Assembly: GCA_019925795.1 (NCBI GenBank)
Contig: CM034304.1
Span: 25,250,228 to 25,314,227 of the forward strand
Source: Dendrobium chrysotoxum
Taxonomy: Eukaryota; Streptophyta; Magnoliopsida; Asparagales; Orchidaceae
Reading direction: 5' to 3'
DNA length: 64,000 nt
Below, one piece after another: positions 1 through 10,985 of the stretch. Both the position numbers and the translations under genes were made by a program. Position 1 is the stretch's first letter; each line of letters opens with the position of its first letter. The notes below the pieces were generated by a model, which ran no database searches, was not told where the DNA came from, and saw nothing but the letters and a program-made list of their open reading frames with translations.

Positions 1-943
1 CACCCATATTTTTTCTCCGTTTTCTCAGAGTTCAATGTCGCGATGCTGCCAACCTTGGAGTGGTGGCTCATATAGAGCAATTTTTTTTTCCATTTACATT
101 TTCACTTCTCCAACGGTTACCTACAACCCCATTTAACATTATAAGGCTTATAATTGCTAATCAAATTAAAATTAATGATACTAGTGGACATTTACTTGAA
201 TATCTGATGATAGATATTATACTGGATGACAAATATATTGTTGAACTCAACAAAGGAATTTATGAACCTAATAGGAGGCACACAAACCACTGAAGAGGTG
301 ATTTCTTGAAGGTGATTAAAAATAAATGTCACTTTATAGTGCACTAATGTCAAGTAGAAAAGTGGTCGATCCAAAATAAGCCACATAATTGATTGGATCC
401 TTTCTCCCTTTAAATGATCTCATATAAGGCATTTTGAACTTCACTAGATGTCTAGCTTTTATTATCTTATGTAGAATATAATTGTTAACTGAGCCCCTTA
501 CCTTTCCACTCAGTTGGGTGGGGGAAATGAGCTTCTTCTCGATGTTGTGGAAATTATTTTTATCTATGGCAGGTATAGATGTTAGGGACTTGGTACTTAA
601 ATGTGTCCTTCATATCTCAAAATTTGAGGACCCCTACACCCTAGCATTGGCTTTGGAAGCCCACTCCAAAGCTCCTTGGATCATCCTCATGTTCCTCTCT
701 TCTATCTCTATTATTTGCCAATTGGTTACAAACTCTTGATTCTCAATGCTCATGAATCTTGCTCTATTTTGATGCTCTACTTCTTATAGTGCTTAGTTTG
801 TAGTTATTGGTATCAATCCATACTCTTCACATGTAGAAGGATGTTGAATCCAAATTTATTCGTGGTTGGTATTGAACCCTATTCACAATATTTAAGAGGT
901 TTTAACAAAGAGAAGAGAGAAAAAAAGATAAAGGCAAATTAAT

Positions 944-950
944 AGAGAGA

Positions 951-994
<44 letters not shown>

Positions 995-996
995 GA
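944..996. repeat. (GA)n microsatellite
   Basis: An almost uninterrupted run of GA dinucleotides with a single GG and a single TA interruption. Confidence 0.95.
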
Positions 997-1172
997 ATTT
1001 TAAAGAGAGAAGCTCAAACCATATATATTTAGCTAAAAAATGAAGATCACTATAGATATTAGTGGAGGTCAAAAAATGACCTATTCACCTTATATTTATA
1101 AGATATTTAGGGCCATAGAATAACCTACACCAAATTCTTATAAAAATAAATAAATAATACATGACCTGATAG

Positions 1173-1173
<1 letters not shown>

Positions 1174-1216
<43 letters not shown>
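1174..1216. repeat. (AT)n microsatellite
   Basis: A perfect AT dinucleotide run of about 21 units. Confidence 0.95.
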
Positions 1217-1218
<2 letters not shown>

Positions 1219-3109
1219 TAATGACCATAGTTCTAATAAGTACACATGGACAACTATTGGGTTGGTGTCTCGTTTAACTGAGACGAGTGACCCTTAGGTT
1301 GTGAAAAGTGACTCCTAAGGTTTAAGTAAGAGCCCCCTAGTCCAGGGCAACTACATCCTCTATTTAAGGCAAATGCTCCTCAAATTAGGATTAGTGACTC
1401 CTAAGGTGTCTTAGTATGTCTATGATCTTGCCCAATATCCTAACTTAAGTGAATTCACATATTATGGCATATAAATCCCATACTAAAAATAATTGTCTCT
1501 TACAACCATAACTTATATGTTATATTCTATTAAAAAAACATGCATTTTATATGTGAATTCATTTATTAAGTGAAGCATTACTCTTAATTATTTAGGGAGC
1601 GAATGCAAATTTTGAAAATTATTTATATGAGTTTGATTTGATATTAGAAATATAAAGAAAAATTATGATTTGATCCTTTTAAAAATAAAAAATATATATT
1701 TTATTTTCACTAAGGAATAAAAACAAAATAATATAATTCACACTTATTTCAAAGTAGAACCAATAATTTTAAAGCTCATCATAACCAAAAAATTGGTTAT
1801 GATATCCTAACATTTTTTTTTTCATTTTGAAACACAACTCTCTTCTTATTTATATAGTTAAAAATTTTTAAATGGGAGTTGATCTCTCTTTTTACCTTAA
1901 TATATAACATATATGTTTTTATTCTCTAAATTCAACCATATGTGCAAATATATGCATATATTGCATATTCATGTGAATACAATTTATATTTACAAGGATT
2001 CAACGGGCCTACCATATACACTAGGCCTGGTTGAAGCCCAAGAGATAAATTTGGCCCAATTAGCTAATGATGAATTCTAATCTATATTAATAATTATTAA
2101 TTGATAGTTAAAAGAGAAAAAAAATCTCTTTTTTAAAAGTTTTTTTATGTTACAGTTATGGAATTTCATTTAATAAAAAACATTTTTCTTAGCATTTCTC
2201 TATCAATAAATACTTAGTTCAAAATTAAATGTTATTTAATTAGTTTATTATTATATATTTTATATGCTTATTTTTCTCATAGAAGTGGAAATTTTCATCG
2301 CTTAGGATAATTAGGAGGAAAAAATAGGATTTAAATTACTAAAAATACAAATAAAGCAGTTGGTTATTATTAAAATATAGAGTTATTATCTAAAAAGAGT
2401 GACTAAATGCTATTTTTTACTATTTTAAAATGGTTTTACTAAAATATTATTTTTAATCACAATTTTAACTTTTTTGCTTCTATTTTATAAGATTGAGTGT
2501 TTTATTTAAGTGATTAAATCTTAATAGTTTTTTTTAAATGACTAATTATATATATTTTTTCACCAAAATTTGTATTATTGGTGGAATGGTCATAATTTTA
2601 CAAAATATAATCGGAAGGGCGAAAGTTATGCCTTAAAAAATAGGGAAAATGATCAAAAGGATAAACCGATTCTTTATGAAAGATAAAAAATGATCCCAAA
2701 TTATATTAAATGATCATTTTAGTCCCTCAACTTCTTAAAGAGGAATCAAAATAGACCTACCATAAGACAATTCTGATTCCTTTTTGTTGCGGGCAGAAGA
2801 TTCGCGGCAGTAGAGTGAGTAAAATTTTCGTCTTAGCGATGCACAAATATCTAGCACACAAACAGAAAGAAAGAAATAAAACACCCGATCTTTTTTATAT
2901 GGAAAGCCCAAAGAGGGAAAAACCACGGGGCCTTGCCCAGACGAAAAGATTCCACTAAACTTGAGTGAATTACAAGGGTTGACATGTCCCTCGACTTAGA
3001 GGCGTTCAAATTACAGTAGCTTGGAGAGTTGGACAAAGATTTGGCGATGTTTAGGCGGAAGTCCGACGGCGTCCAGGCAGAAGTTCAACTGACGGGGAAA
3101 TGATCCGAC

Positions 3110-4190
3110 AAAGGTCGGGCGGAAGATCGGTGGCGGTCGGGGGCCGGGTGAAAGTCCGACAGAGGTCGGCGGCCGGGCGGTGGTCCGACGAAGGTCGGGA
3201 TGAAGTCTGACGGTGGTCGGCGGCCAGGTGGAAGTCTGGCGGTGGTCCGACCAAGGTCGGGCTGCAGTCCAGCAGCGGTCGGTGGCAGGGTGGTAGTCCG
3301 GCTGCAGTTGGTGGCCGGATTGTAGTCCAACAAAGGTCGGGCCGAAGTACGGCAGAGGTCGAAGGTCGGGTGGAAGTCCGGTGGCGGTCGGCGGCCGGGC
3401 GGTGGTCCGACGAAGGTCGGGCTGAGGTCCGGCGGCGGTTGGCAGCTGGGTGGAAGTCCGGCTGCGGTCGACAGCCGGGCGGTGGTTCTACGAAGGTCGG
3501 GCTGAAGTTCGGTGGGGTTCGGCGGCCAAGTGGTAGTCCGGCGGCAGTCGGCGGCCAGGCGGTGGTCCGACGAAGGTCGGGCTGAAGTCTTGCGGCCGTC
3601 GGCGGCCGGGAGGTGGTTCGACGAAGGTCAGGCCGAAGTCTGGCGATCGGCGACCGGGTGGTAGTCCGGCCGCGGTCGGCGGCCAGGCGGTGGTCGGCGG
3701 TCGGGCAGTGGTTCAAAGAAGGTCGGGCTGAAGTATGGCAGGGGTCGGCGGCCGGGTGGTAGTCTAACGAAGGTCGGGCTAAAGTCCGGCGGTGGTCCGG
3801 GGAAGGTCGGGCCGAAGTCTGGCTACGGTCAGCGGCTGGGTGGTAGTCCGGCAGTGGTCGGCGGCCGGGCGGTGGTCTGACGAAGGTCGGGCTGAAGTCC
3901 GGCTGCAGTCGGCGGCCGGGCGGTGGTCCGACGAAGGTCGGGCTGAAGTCCGGTGGCGGTCGGCGGCCGGGCGGTGGTCCGGCGAAGGTCGGCCCGAAGT
4001 CTGGCGGCAGTCGGCGGCCAAGTGGTAGTTCAGCAGCGGTCGACAGCCGGGCGGTGGTCCAACGAAGGTCGGGCTGAAGTTCGGGCGGTGGTCCGACGAA
4101 GGTCAGCCCGAAGTCTGGCGCCGGTCGGCGACTAAGTGGTAGTTCAGCAGTGGTCGGTGGCCGGGCAGTGGTCCGACTAAGGTCGACGGG
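3110..4190 (-). repeat. 51-bp GC-rich minisatellite in the 3' LTR
   Basis: About 20 imperfect copies of a 51-bp unit whose recurring phrases are gtccgacgaaggtcgggctg, aagtccggc and ggtcggcggccgggc. The unit length is a multiple of three, so several frames stay open for hundreds of codons. The longest, minus strand 4274-3051, encodes Arg/Pro-rich repeats but begins at a TTG codon and has no recognisable domain. I treat it as non-coding. Confidence 0.9.
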
Positions 4191-4313
4191 GGTTCGCTGG
4201 CTGTGGCGTTGACAACGGTCGGGGGTTCGCCGGCGGTGGCGCTGGAGCTCCGGAAGCCTTAGATCTCTCTCCAATCTCCAGTTAAAGGTCCCCCTTATGT
4301 AAAGAGTGTGGGT

Positions 4314-4323
4314 CTATTTATAG
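4314..4323 (-). promoter_or_regulatory. TATA-like box of the 3' LTR
   Basis: On the minus strand this reads ctataaatag, upstream of the minisatellite. The partner LTR has ccataaatag at the matching place, and the old solo LTR at 16489-17794 keeps a related ctttaaataag. Conservation of position supports an LTR promoter, so transcripts would begin just ahead of the minisatellite. Confidence 0.6.
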
Positions 4324-5041
4324 ATTTTGATGAGTGGCATACCCCGTAAATATAGAGAAGATCCGGGGCAGGTTCGGAGTGCTCCATCGGATGGCTCATA
4401 TTGATTCCCCCGATCATAGAGGGTTTTTCAACTATTTAGGTGCCTTAACGATGTTGAAATTCAGTAATCTTGGGCTCGTTGGATTTGTCTCGTCGAGCTG
4501 CTCGATTTGACTTTAAGCACGTCATATTTGGATATCATTTTGTCATCCAAATAATGCCTTGACTCTTCCGAATGTGGTCCGAGCCCCCGATTTGGACCCA
4601 TTTGGGCTTTGTTGGGACTGATTATGATGTCGTTACGTTTGTCTCTTTGAGATGTTCAGTTTGACTATAAGTTTGCTGAAATTTGAATTCATATGATCCC
4701 GAATTTAATTTTGAAAGTTTTCAACTTGAATATGCCTCGAGATTCATGCTTGACCAAAGTAATTTTTGATGACGTATCAGTTGACCTCCTATTTTTGGAC
4801 GTCAAATTTGATAGAGTCCAAAAATATGTTTGTGATCACATTGTTCTTAAAGGCTCTTTTGAGCTTCAAATCTGTTAAAATTGAGCGTTGAACACTAAAA
4901 AATTAGTTCTCGGATTTAAAACATTGCCCAAATCAGATTTATCACGACAAAAATATATATAAAAGTTTATATATTTAGTTACATAAGTGACTAAAAAATA
5001 TATACTTATTTGTAATAATATTCTTATTAGAAATCTATATT

Positions 5042-5045
<4 letters not shown>

Positions 5046-5085
<40 letters not shown>
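5046..5085. repeat. (TA)n microsatellite
   Basis: A perfect TA run of about 20 units inside element A. Confidence 0.95.
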
Positions 5086-5091
<6 letters not shown>

Positions 5092-5158
5092 TAAATATTA
5101 TTATTATATTAATATTATAATAATATAATTCCCTCTCCTCGCGCCTCATGAAGAGGAA

Positions 5159-5187
5159 CGGCTACTGTAGCCGCCTCATTGTGGCGG

Positions 5188-5188
<1 letters not shown>
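5159..5188. other. GC-rich inverted repeats between TA tracts
   Basis: Two overlapping inverted repeats: cggctac-t-gtagccg (5159-5173, perfect 7-bp arms and one central base), and gccgcc/ggcggc with a 7-base loop (5170-5175 and 5183-5188). They sit between two TA microsatellites and could extrude or fold as hairpins. Confidence 0.7.

Positions 5189-5190
<2 letters not shown>

Positions 5191-5227
<37 letters not shown>
5191..5227. repeat. (AT)n microsatellite
   Basis: A perfect AT run of about 18 units, immediately after the GC-rich inverted repeats. Confidence 0.95.
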
Positions 5228-5233
<6 letters not shown>

Positions 5234-5465
5234 TTAATTAATTAAAGCTTTAATAGTAAAAATCTTTAAAAATTCCAAGATATTTTCTTGAATGGAAACA
5301 ATTAATTTTCTGCATATTTATTTTATTTTTAAATCAAATTGCTCTTAATTTATTTCCTATTTCATTTTTTCAATAATAGGAAATTATTTAATTTAAGGCA
5401 TTAAAAAATTCTAAAAATTAATTAAAAAATTCAAAAAATTGGCCCCCAAATCTCCTTTAAAAAAC

Positions 5466-5474
5466 TATAAATAC
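5466..5474 (+). promoter_or_regulatory. TATA-like box ahead of the antisense extra ORF
   Basis: Reads tataaatac in the context ctataaataccccc, on the plus strand, about 130 bp before the 94-bp tandem repeat and about 920 bp before the extra ORF. It lies outside the LTR and points towards that ORF, so it is a candidate internal promoter for antisense transcription. The call rests on motif and position only. Confidence 0.45.
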
Positions 5475-5590
5475 CCCCCTTAGGGGTTAGGGAAAAGGCA
5501 CTACTCCTCTAAGCCGGTCCAAAAATTTCAATTTTGGGAGAAATCGGACTGGCAAAAAAAAATAATTTTTGCGGCGGTGATCAAGATCTA

Positions 5591-6206
5591 AATACCTGCG
5601 ACGGAGGAGGCGATCAAGACCCAGTACTCTTATGCAGGCTCCAGTTCACTCCCATTGGGGGGAAAAACTGTCCGGCAAGAGTCTAAATACCGGCGGCGGA
5701 GGAGGCGATCAAGACCCGGTACTCTTATGCAGGCTCCAGTTCACTCCCATTGGGGGAAAAACTATCCGGCAAGAGTCTAAATACCGGCGGCGGAGGAGGC
5801 GATCAAGACCCGGTACTCTTACGCAGGCTCCAGTTTACTCCCATTGGGGGAAAAACTATATAGCAAGAGTCTAAATATCAGCGGCGGAGGAGGCAATCAA
5901 GACCCGATACTCTTACGCAGGCTCCAGTTCACTCCCATTGGGGGAAAAACTGTCCGGCAAGAGTTTAAATATCAGCGGCGGAGGAGGCGATCAAGACCCG
6001 GTACTCTTACGTAGGCTCCAATTTACTCCCATTGGGGGAAAAACTGTCCAGCAAGAGTCTAAATATCGGTGGCGGAGGAGGCGATCAAGACCCGGTACTC
6101 TTACGCAGGCTCCAGTTCACTCCCATGGGGGGAAAAACTGTCTGGCAAGAGTCTAAATACTGGCGGCGGAGGAGGCAATCAAGACCCGGTACTCTTACGC
6201 AGGCTT
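5591..6206 (+). repeat. 94-bp tandem repeat leader
   Basis: Seven copies of a 94-bp unit. The phrase gatcaagacc (or aatcaagacc) recurs at 5612, 5707, 5801, 5895, 5989, 6083 and 6177, a period of 94 with one step of 95. Each unit also has cagttcactcccattggggg and gtccggcaagagtctaaata. Because 94 is not a multiple of three, the overlapping short open frames here are artefacts. The array lies between the 3' LTR and the antisense extra ORF. Variable 3' regions of Tat elements are a known source of new satellites. Confidence 0.93.
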
Positions 6207-6389
6207 CCCCTATTGGGAGGCCAATGTCATCCGCCAGAGATGAGGGTGCCTCAAAAAAGGTTGTTTTGGCTCATCTAAAAGGAGGAGAATTTTGAAAAAC
6301 AAAAAGTATCTTCCAGGTATTTTCTTTCCCTCTTCTTCTCACATTCTTAACCTTATTTCATTTAATCTTCAAGCGTTATCCATTCATTT

Positions 6390-8227
6390 ATGTATGCCCC
6401 TCCAGGCGGCAGGCCGCCAGATGTTGTTCCTTCTACCCGAGAAGAGGTTGAGCTGATGCGAGCTCCTCGAACTACGGAGGTCGATCAGAGTAGGAGATCG
6501 ACGCTAATTGATGACATTTCTTCAACAATTGCTCCAGATGGCTTGATTATTTTTCGTAAAAAATTCCATCTGCCCAATGACTTAGTGATGGTTGTTCCTA
6601 AAGAATCTGATAGAGCTCGATATCCACCAAGTGGGTTTATCACCGTGTATGAGATAACGTTGCGTGCTGGTTTGAGGTTTCCTTTAGCCCCTAAGTTGCT
6701 CGAGATTTTTAGGGTATGTTGTGTTCGCTTGGCCTAATTCTTGTGTAGGACAGTTACTATCATTATGGGCTTGACGGCATTTTATAGGGAGCACGGTGCC
6801 AGGCTGACTGTCGACCACTTATCCAAGATGTATAGGCTTACAAGTGATTCTCAATGGCGTATTTTATGCAGAGGTAAAAAGTGGCTAGACTTTTTAATAC
6901 GTGATCCTTCTAAGAATTGGTCTAGTTCGTTCTTTTTTGTGCAGAATGATTGGGGCCTTTCTAAAAAATGGGGGAGGTTAAAGGAGCTACCAGACTTTCC
7001 ACACCTAAGAGAGGAGGAGATATTAAAAAATCCTAATTTTTCTGACACAAAGAGCCTTCAGGAGGAGTTACATCATATTAGTCAATATGTGATGGAGGAA
7101 AAACTTTTTAAAGTTAACCTTTCTATTCAAGCGGGAAGATCTCATGCAGTTCGGTTGAAGAAGTCCGAGAAAGTTCGTGAAACAAGTCCGAATGCTCCAA
7201 GGTCTTCATCCAGCCGTCCTTCAAGAGGACAAGGAGATAATGGATCTTCCCTCATAAAGAAGAGAAGAGTGGATGATGCAGTGGGCTTGCCAAGCGATGG
7301 TGAAGCAAGCATGGAGGTCATTCGTCCTTTGATGATCGATATTGCTGCCCATAACTCGGATAGGGAGATCCGACCCCTCAAAATACTAATCCCTGAAGAG
7401 GTATTAAGACATATCTGTATTGGACGGTAACGTGCAAAAGAAGTGGTTAGTTATCTTGATCTCCTTCCCTTCCCTCACCTCCCCCCCTTTTTTTAATGTT
7501 CGTAATCATATGTCTACTGTAGATGATGCAGATGATGGATGTGGAATCTCAATTTGACTCGATATTGGATGACTGGAATACAGAGTTTGTGAAGGTTAAA
7601 TATCTGCAGGGGGAGTATAAACAAAAATTGGATATAAAGATCAATGAGATGTCAGCATTGGAAAACCAGCTAGCAGAGTGTTGCGCTGAGCTGGCGACGA
7701 TATCCACCACTCTTTCCCTTCAAAATCGGGAGGCTGATCACTCTCGCACAGAGTTGATTGAGGCTCGTACAGAGACTAATCAGAAGAATGAAGTCTTAAA
7801 GGCCCTTACAGTAGAGAAGAACGCCCTTGAGATAGTGAATAAAGAGTTACAGGATCATCTTCTGGAGAAAGAGGAAGCCATAATAGACACTGATGCCCGT
7901 ATAGAGGTTATATCACTGGAAGCTGTGGAAAAATTCAAGAAGTCTTCAGTTTATCGTCGTGAGATCCAGAATCGCATCCAAGAAACTTATAATAAGCTAT
8001 TTGATGCTGAGGTAAGAAATATGGAGCGTCAGTGCCTTGAGGAAGGCTTTGTTCGTGGCTTTTTAAAAGGCGCTCGATTGGTGCAGCGCAAGACAGGAGT
8101 TGCGATCGAAGGTCTATCTCCCAGCCAGGCCTCTGAGGACCTTTCTCCAGACCTAGATGATGATGATGTTGAAAGTGAACTGAGGAAGGTCCTCTCCAGT
8201 GATGATGAGGATTTTGAAATCATGTAA
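6390..8227 (+). pseudogene. Antisense extra ORF (aORF) of element A, Transposase_28-like
   Basis: An extra ORF on the strand opposite to gag-pol. The N-terminal part (6390-7430) resembles the plant 'putative gypsy type transposon' family (Pfam Transposase_28). It has a segment with FRKKFHLP, then IFRVCCVRLA, then MGLTAFYREHG, which is the usual core of that family. A TAA at about 6735 breaks this part in frame, probably a former CAA. The second part (7523-8227) is a long coiled coil of heptad-like E/K/L residues. It ends with a conserved Tyr/Arg region, an acidic DDDD/SSDDEDFE tail and a stop. Between them, 7431-7522 may be an intron: a pyrimidine run ends in ctactgtag before the second ATG. 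The donor is uncertain, since a GAG|GTATTA donor near 7400 would keep frame and GG|GTAACG near 7428 would not. The function of this family is unknown. Confidence 0.75.
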
Positions 8228-8783
8228 CATATAGTTTTTTTATATATGATTGTCTCCTTTTATTTTCCTCAATATGTATGTCTAGTTACTTGAGATATTT
8301 CTTTGAGATATAATAATATTTTATTATTTATATTCTTAATGAAGCTTCTTATATAGATAGCCCTATATCCCTGAAAGTTAGAGAGAGCTTATCAAATACT
8401 TCAACCTTTTCTTAGTTATATATTGGGAGGCCACTCGATGAAGTTATACAATTAGGAAGAGGTTTGGAGATATCCACCTAGGTTATTTGACCTATCCGAG
8501 GTTGTTTGTCAAAGCGTTGCTTGATGACGTTTAACCTGTGTGGAAGAGGTTGGATCGAATCCCCCTAGGATTGATCATCTATTGACTGAGATACAACGAA
8601 TGTTGTGTATTTCTATAATCAATGATGAGGTTTAAATTCTGTTGGATCATAAAGAGACATCAATAATAATGGCCAAGCTAAAATTTAATATCTTGAAAAA
8701 AAGAAGATACAGCATAGCTTAAAAGATATAGAGCTACATGATTCTTAATATATAAACTATATAGTAGAGAGCTGCAGTAATAG
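8228..8783. other. Spacer between convergent aORF and integrase ends
   Basis: Non-coding AT-rich stretch where the plus-strand extra ORF and the minus-strand pol meet tail to tail. It is partly conserved in element D (62936-63561), including gtatgt-tagttacttgagat and gattgatcatc phrases, so it belongs to the element. It probably holds 3' ends of both transcripts, but no terminator is recognisable. Confidence 0.6.
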
Positions 8784-9911
8784 CTACTGATAATATTTTT
8801 GAAGATTCTTAGTGTTCCAAGTCTGAGGTAGCATCTTTCCGCCAGCATCCTTTAGCTTGAAAGTCCCAGGCTTAATCATAGCTGCTATTATAAAAGGGCC
8901 TTCCCAAAGGGGGGAGAGTTTATTTCGTTGGGATCCTTTATCGGCTGCCTCGAGGCTATGTAGAACCAAGTCTCCGATGGATATGCATCGAGGTTTAACC
9001 TTTCGGTTATAGTAGCGAGCCACTCTCTGGTGGTAAGCAGCAATTTTGAGCAAGGCTACATTTCTAACTTCTAGGAGGAAATCTAGATTATTCTGGAGAT
9101 TTTCATCATTATCGTTGAAGTCGAAAGTTTGCATTCTAGGGCTTGGAACGCCAATACCGATTGGGATGATGGCTTTCGTGTCGAAGCAGAGGTTGTACGG
9201 TGTTTCTCCTATAGGAGTTCTAGAGGTGGTACGATAGGCCCAGAGGACATTGGGGAGTTCATCAGCCCACTGCCCCCTAGCCTTCCCAAGGCGTATCTTC
9301 AGCCCCTTCAATATAGTTCAATTTGTAACCTCAGTCTGCCCATTCATTTTAGGATGGGCTACAGCGGTGTGTACCAGTTGGATATGAAGATTCTCACAGA
9401 ATGCTGTAAAAGTTCTTCCAGTAAACTGAGTTCCATTATCGGTGATGATCTTTACGGGAATGCCAAAATGACAAATTATATTTTTTCAAACAAACTGTTT
9501 GGCATTTTCTTCAGTGATTTTTGCTAAGGGTTCAACCTCTACCCATTTAGTAAAGTAATCTATGACTAAGATGATAAACTTTCGTTGTCCGGCGGCCACA
9601 GGAAAGGGCCCCATTATATTGATCCCCCATTGGGTGAAAGGCTACGGCCTTTGGAGTGATGAGATCTCCATAATAGGTGAATGGGTGAGGTTGGCATGCA
9701 GCTGGCAATTATTATATTTTTGTACGAACTCCAATGCATCTTGCTTTATTGTAGGCCAGTAGAACCCTTGCCTCATAATCTTAAGAGCGAGTGCTTTTCC
9801 TCCTAAGTGCTCTCCACATTTGTCTGAATGGACTTTCCGTAGTGCATAATCAGCCTTTGATGGTGGGAGACATTTAAGATATGGTCTGGTAAAGGCCCGC
9901 TTATATAATTC
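8784..9911 (-). pseudogene. Integrase of element A
   Basis: Inserts the cDNA into chromosomes. The reading starts with an HHCC zinc-binding segment (HSDKCGEHLGG, then a Cys-containing tail near 9700). The catalytic core follows, with D in VIDYFTKWVE, D in TDNGTQF and E in NGQTEVTN, so all three catalytic acids are still visible. The C-terminal half (9311-8784) is open, with WADELPNVLWAYRTT and the GPF/Y-like LWEGPFIIAAM module. TGA stops at about 9486 (probably TGG before) and 9318 (probably CGA before) interrupt it. It is in the same frame as RT and both RNase H domains. Confidence 0.9.
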
Positions 9912-10114
9912 TCAACCAATAATAGTGAAGTTTGCTGCTTGCCTTCGGAGTCGCGTTGCAACTGTCAAGTCTTCAGGCAGTACACCATTTTGCAAGAATG
10001 ATAAGATAGGATCAATCCAAGAGGGTTCTTTTGACTCATCAATGGATTGTATAATCCAAGGATCTTCAATGCTCGGGAAGTATATTTCCTTGATATACCT
10101 TCTTTTAAAAAGGT

Positions 10115-10505
10115 CCCCTATTGCTGATGTAGCGAGCTTTGAGAGAGCATCCGCACGGGCATTTTGCTCTCGGAGTATATGGATAATTTGATACTTCTTT
10201 ATGTGGGCAAGAAGTGTTCTCACTATGTCACAATATTATGCCAAACAGGGGTTATGGGCATCAAATTCTCCTTCCACCTAAGAGACTACAAGTTGTGAAT
10301 CAGTATGAACTACTAAATTCTAAACCTTATAGTCTATAGCTAGTCTTATTCCTGCAATGAGAGCTTCATACTCAGCAATATTATTTGTAGCAGGAAACTT
10401 TAATCGATGCCCATATTCAAAAGTAATCTGTTGTAGAGAGATCAATAAGATTCCAGCTCCAGCACCAGAACTCCCAGAGGCTCCATCGACATATAGTTTC
10501 CAACA
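10115..10505 (-). pseudogene. Second, archaeal-type RNase H (aRNH) of element A
   Basis: Begins at WKLYVDGAS with GAGAGILLIS, then NNIAEYEALIAGIRLA and VVHTDSQLVVS, and ends near REQNARADALSKLA. The four acids expected of RNase H (D in VDGA, E in AEYEAL, D in HTDSQ, D in RADALS) are all present. A second RNase H after the ordinary one is diagnostic of the Tat lineage of Ty3/gypsy. Three stops (about 10320, 10285 and 10235) each fit a CAG or CAA changed to TAG or TAA. The stretch 9912-10114 is the linker to integrase. Confidence 0.88.
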
Positions 10506-10639
10506 AGGTGAAAGAGGAGGAATGGCTAGCTGTTCGTCAGAGGCAGGGTTGGTACATTCAACAACAAAGTCAGGAAGCACTTGTGACTTGATGTCGGGTC
10601 TAGGAAGAAAGCGGATGTCAAACTCTCCAAGTTCCACCG

Positions 10640-10985
10640 ACCACTTGATTAATCTTCCAGATGCTTTAGGCTTTTGGAGGATATTTCTTAATGGAAGATT
10701 TGTATAAACCCCAATCGTATGAGCTTAAAAATATGGGTGTAATTTTTTGGCTGAGAAGACTAACGCCAAAGCTGTCTTATCTGCCAATGGGTACCGTATT
10801 TCCATCTCAGAAAGGACCTTGCTAACATAATAGATGGGATGTTGAATGCCATTCTCCTCTTGAATCAAGACCGATCTTATAGTATGTGAAGAGACAGCTA
10901 TGTATATGTACAACATTTCTCCTGGTACTGAATTTGAAAGTAGTGGAGGTGAGGATAGATAAATTCAGAGCTATTCAAAAGCCTC
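10640..10985 (-). pseudogene. First RNase H of element A
   Basis: The ordinary Ty3/gypsy RNase H next to RT. Visible landmarks are YIYIAVSSHTIRSVLIQEE, PIYYVSKVLSEMEIRY and LALVFSAKKLHPYF. After a TAA at 10725 (probably CAA, Gln) comes the tether KPKASGRLIKWSVELGEFDI. It degrades RNA of the RNA-DNA hybrid in the active element. It is in frame with RT and aRNH. Confidence 0.85.

Larger units (their letters stand above)
1..2779. other. Anonymous AT-rich DNA, no gene
   Basis: No open frame here has a recognisable domain. The short frames near 60-293 and 482-739 lack family similarity that I can see and are interrupted on all sides. The stretch contains a GA and an AT microsatellite and many A/T runs. 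Positions 1270-1440 hold short repeated phrases around 'gactcctaagg' (three occurrences of gtgactcctaagg-like text), perhaps a degenerate repeat. It ends at the insertion point of element A. Confidence 0.6.
2785..4779 (-). repeat. Element A 3' LTR
   Basis: 1995 bp, starting tgttgcggg on the plus strand and ending gacgtatca. It aligns end to end with 14287-15931. It is about 350 bp longer than its partner, which is close to seven 51-bp units of the internal minisatellite. It contains a TATA-like site at 4314-4323. Confidence 0.93.
4780..5465. other. AT-rich 3' spacer of element A
   Basis: Sequence between the 3' LTR and the leader of the plus-strand extra ORF. It contains two TA microsatellites (5046-5085 and 5191-5227) that bracket a short GC-rich segment, then AATT-rich low-complexity DNA. 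On the minus strand the bases just inside the LTR read aggaggtcaac, which is the likely polypurine tract. I see no gene. Confidence 0.6.

Noticed and set aside
3051..4274. A 407-codon open frame on the minus strand
   Set aside because: It is the 51-bp minisatellite read through. The start is TTG, the product is low-complexity Arg/Pro-rich text, and overlapping frames on both strands are also open.
5632..6295. Overlapping 69-87 codon frames on the plus strand
   Set aside because: They are the 94-bp tandem repeat seen in different frames. The same peptide recurs in shifted positions.
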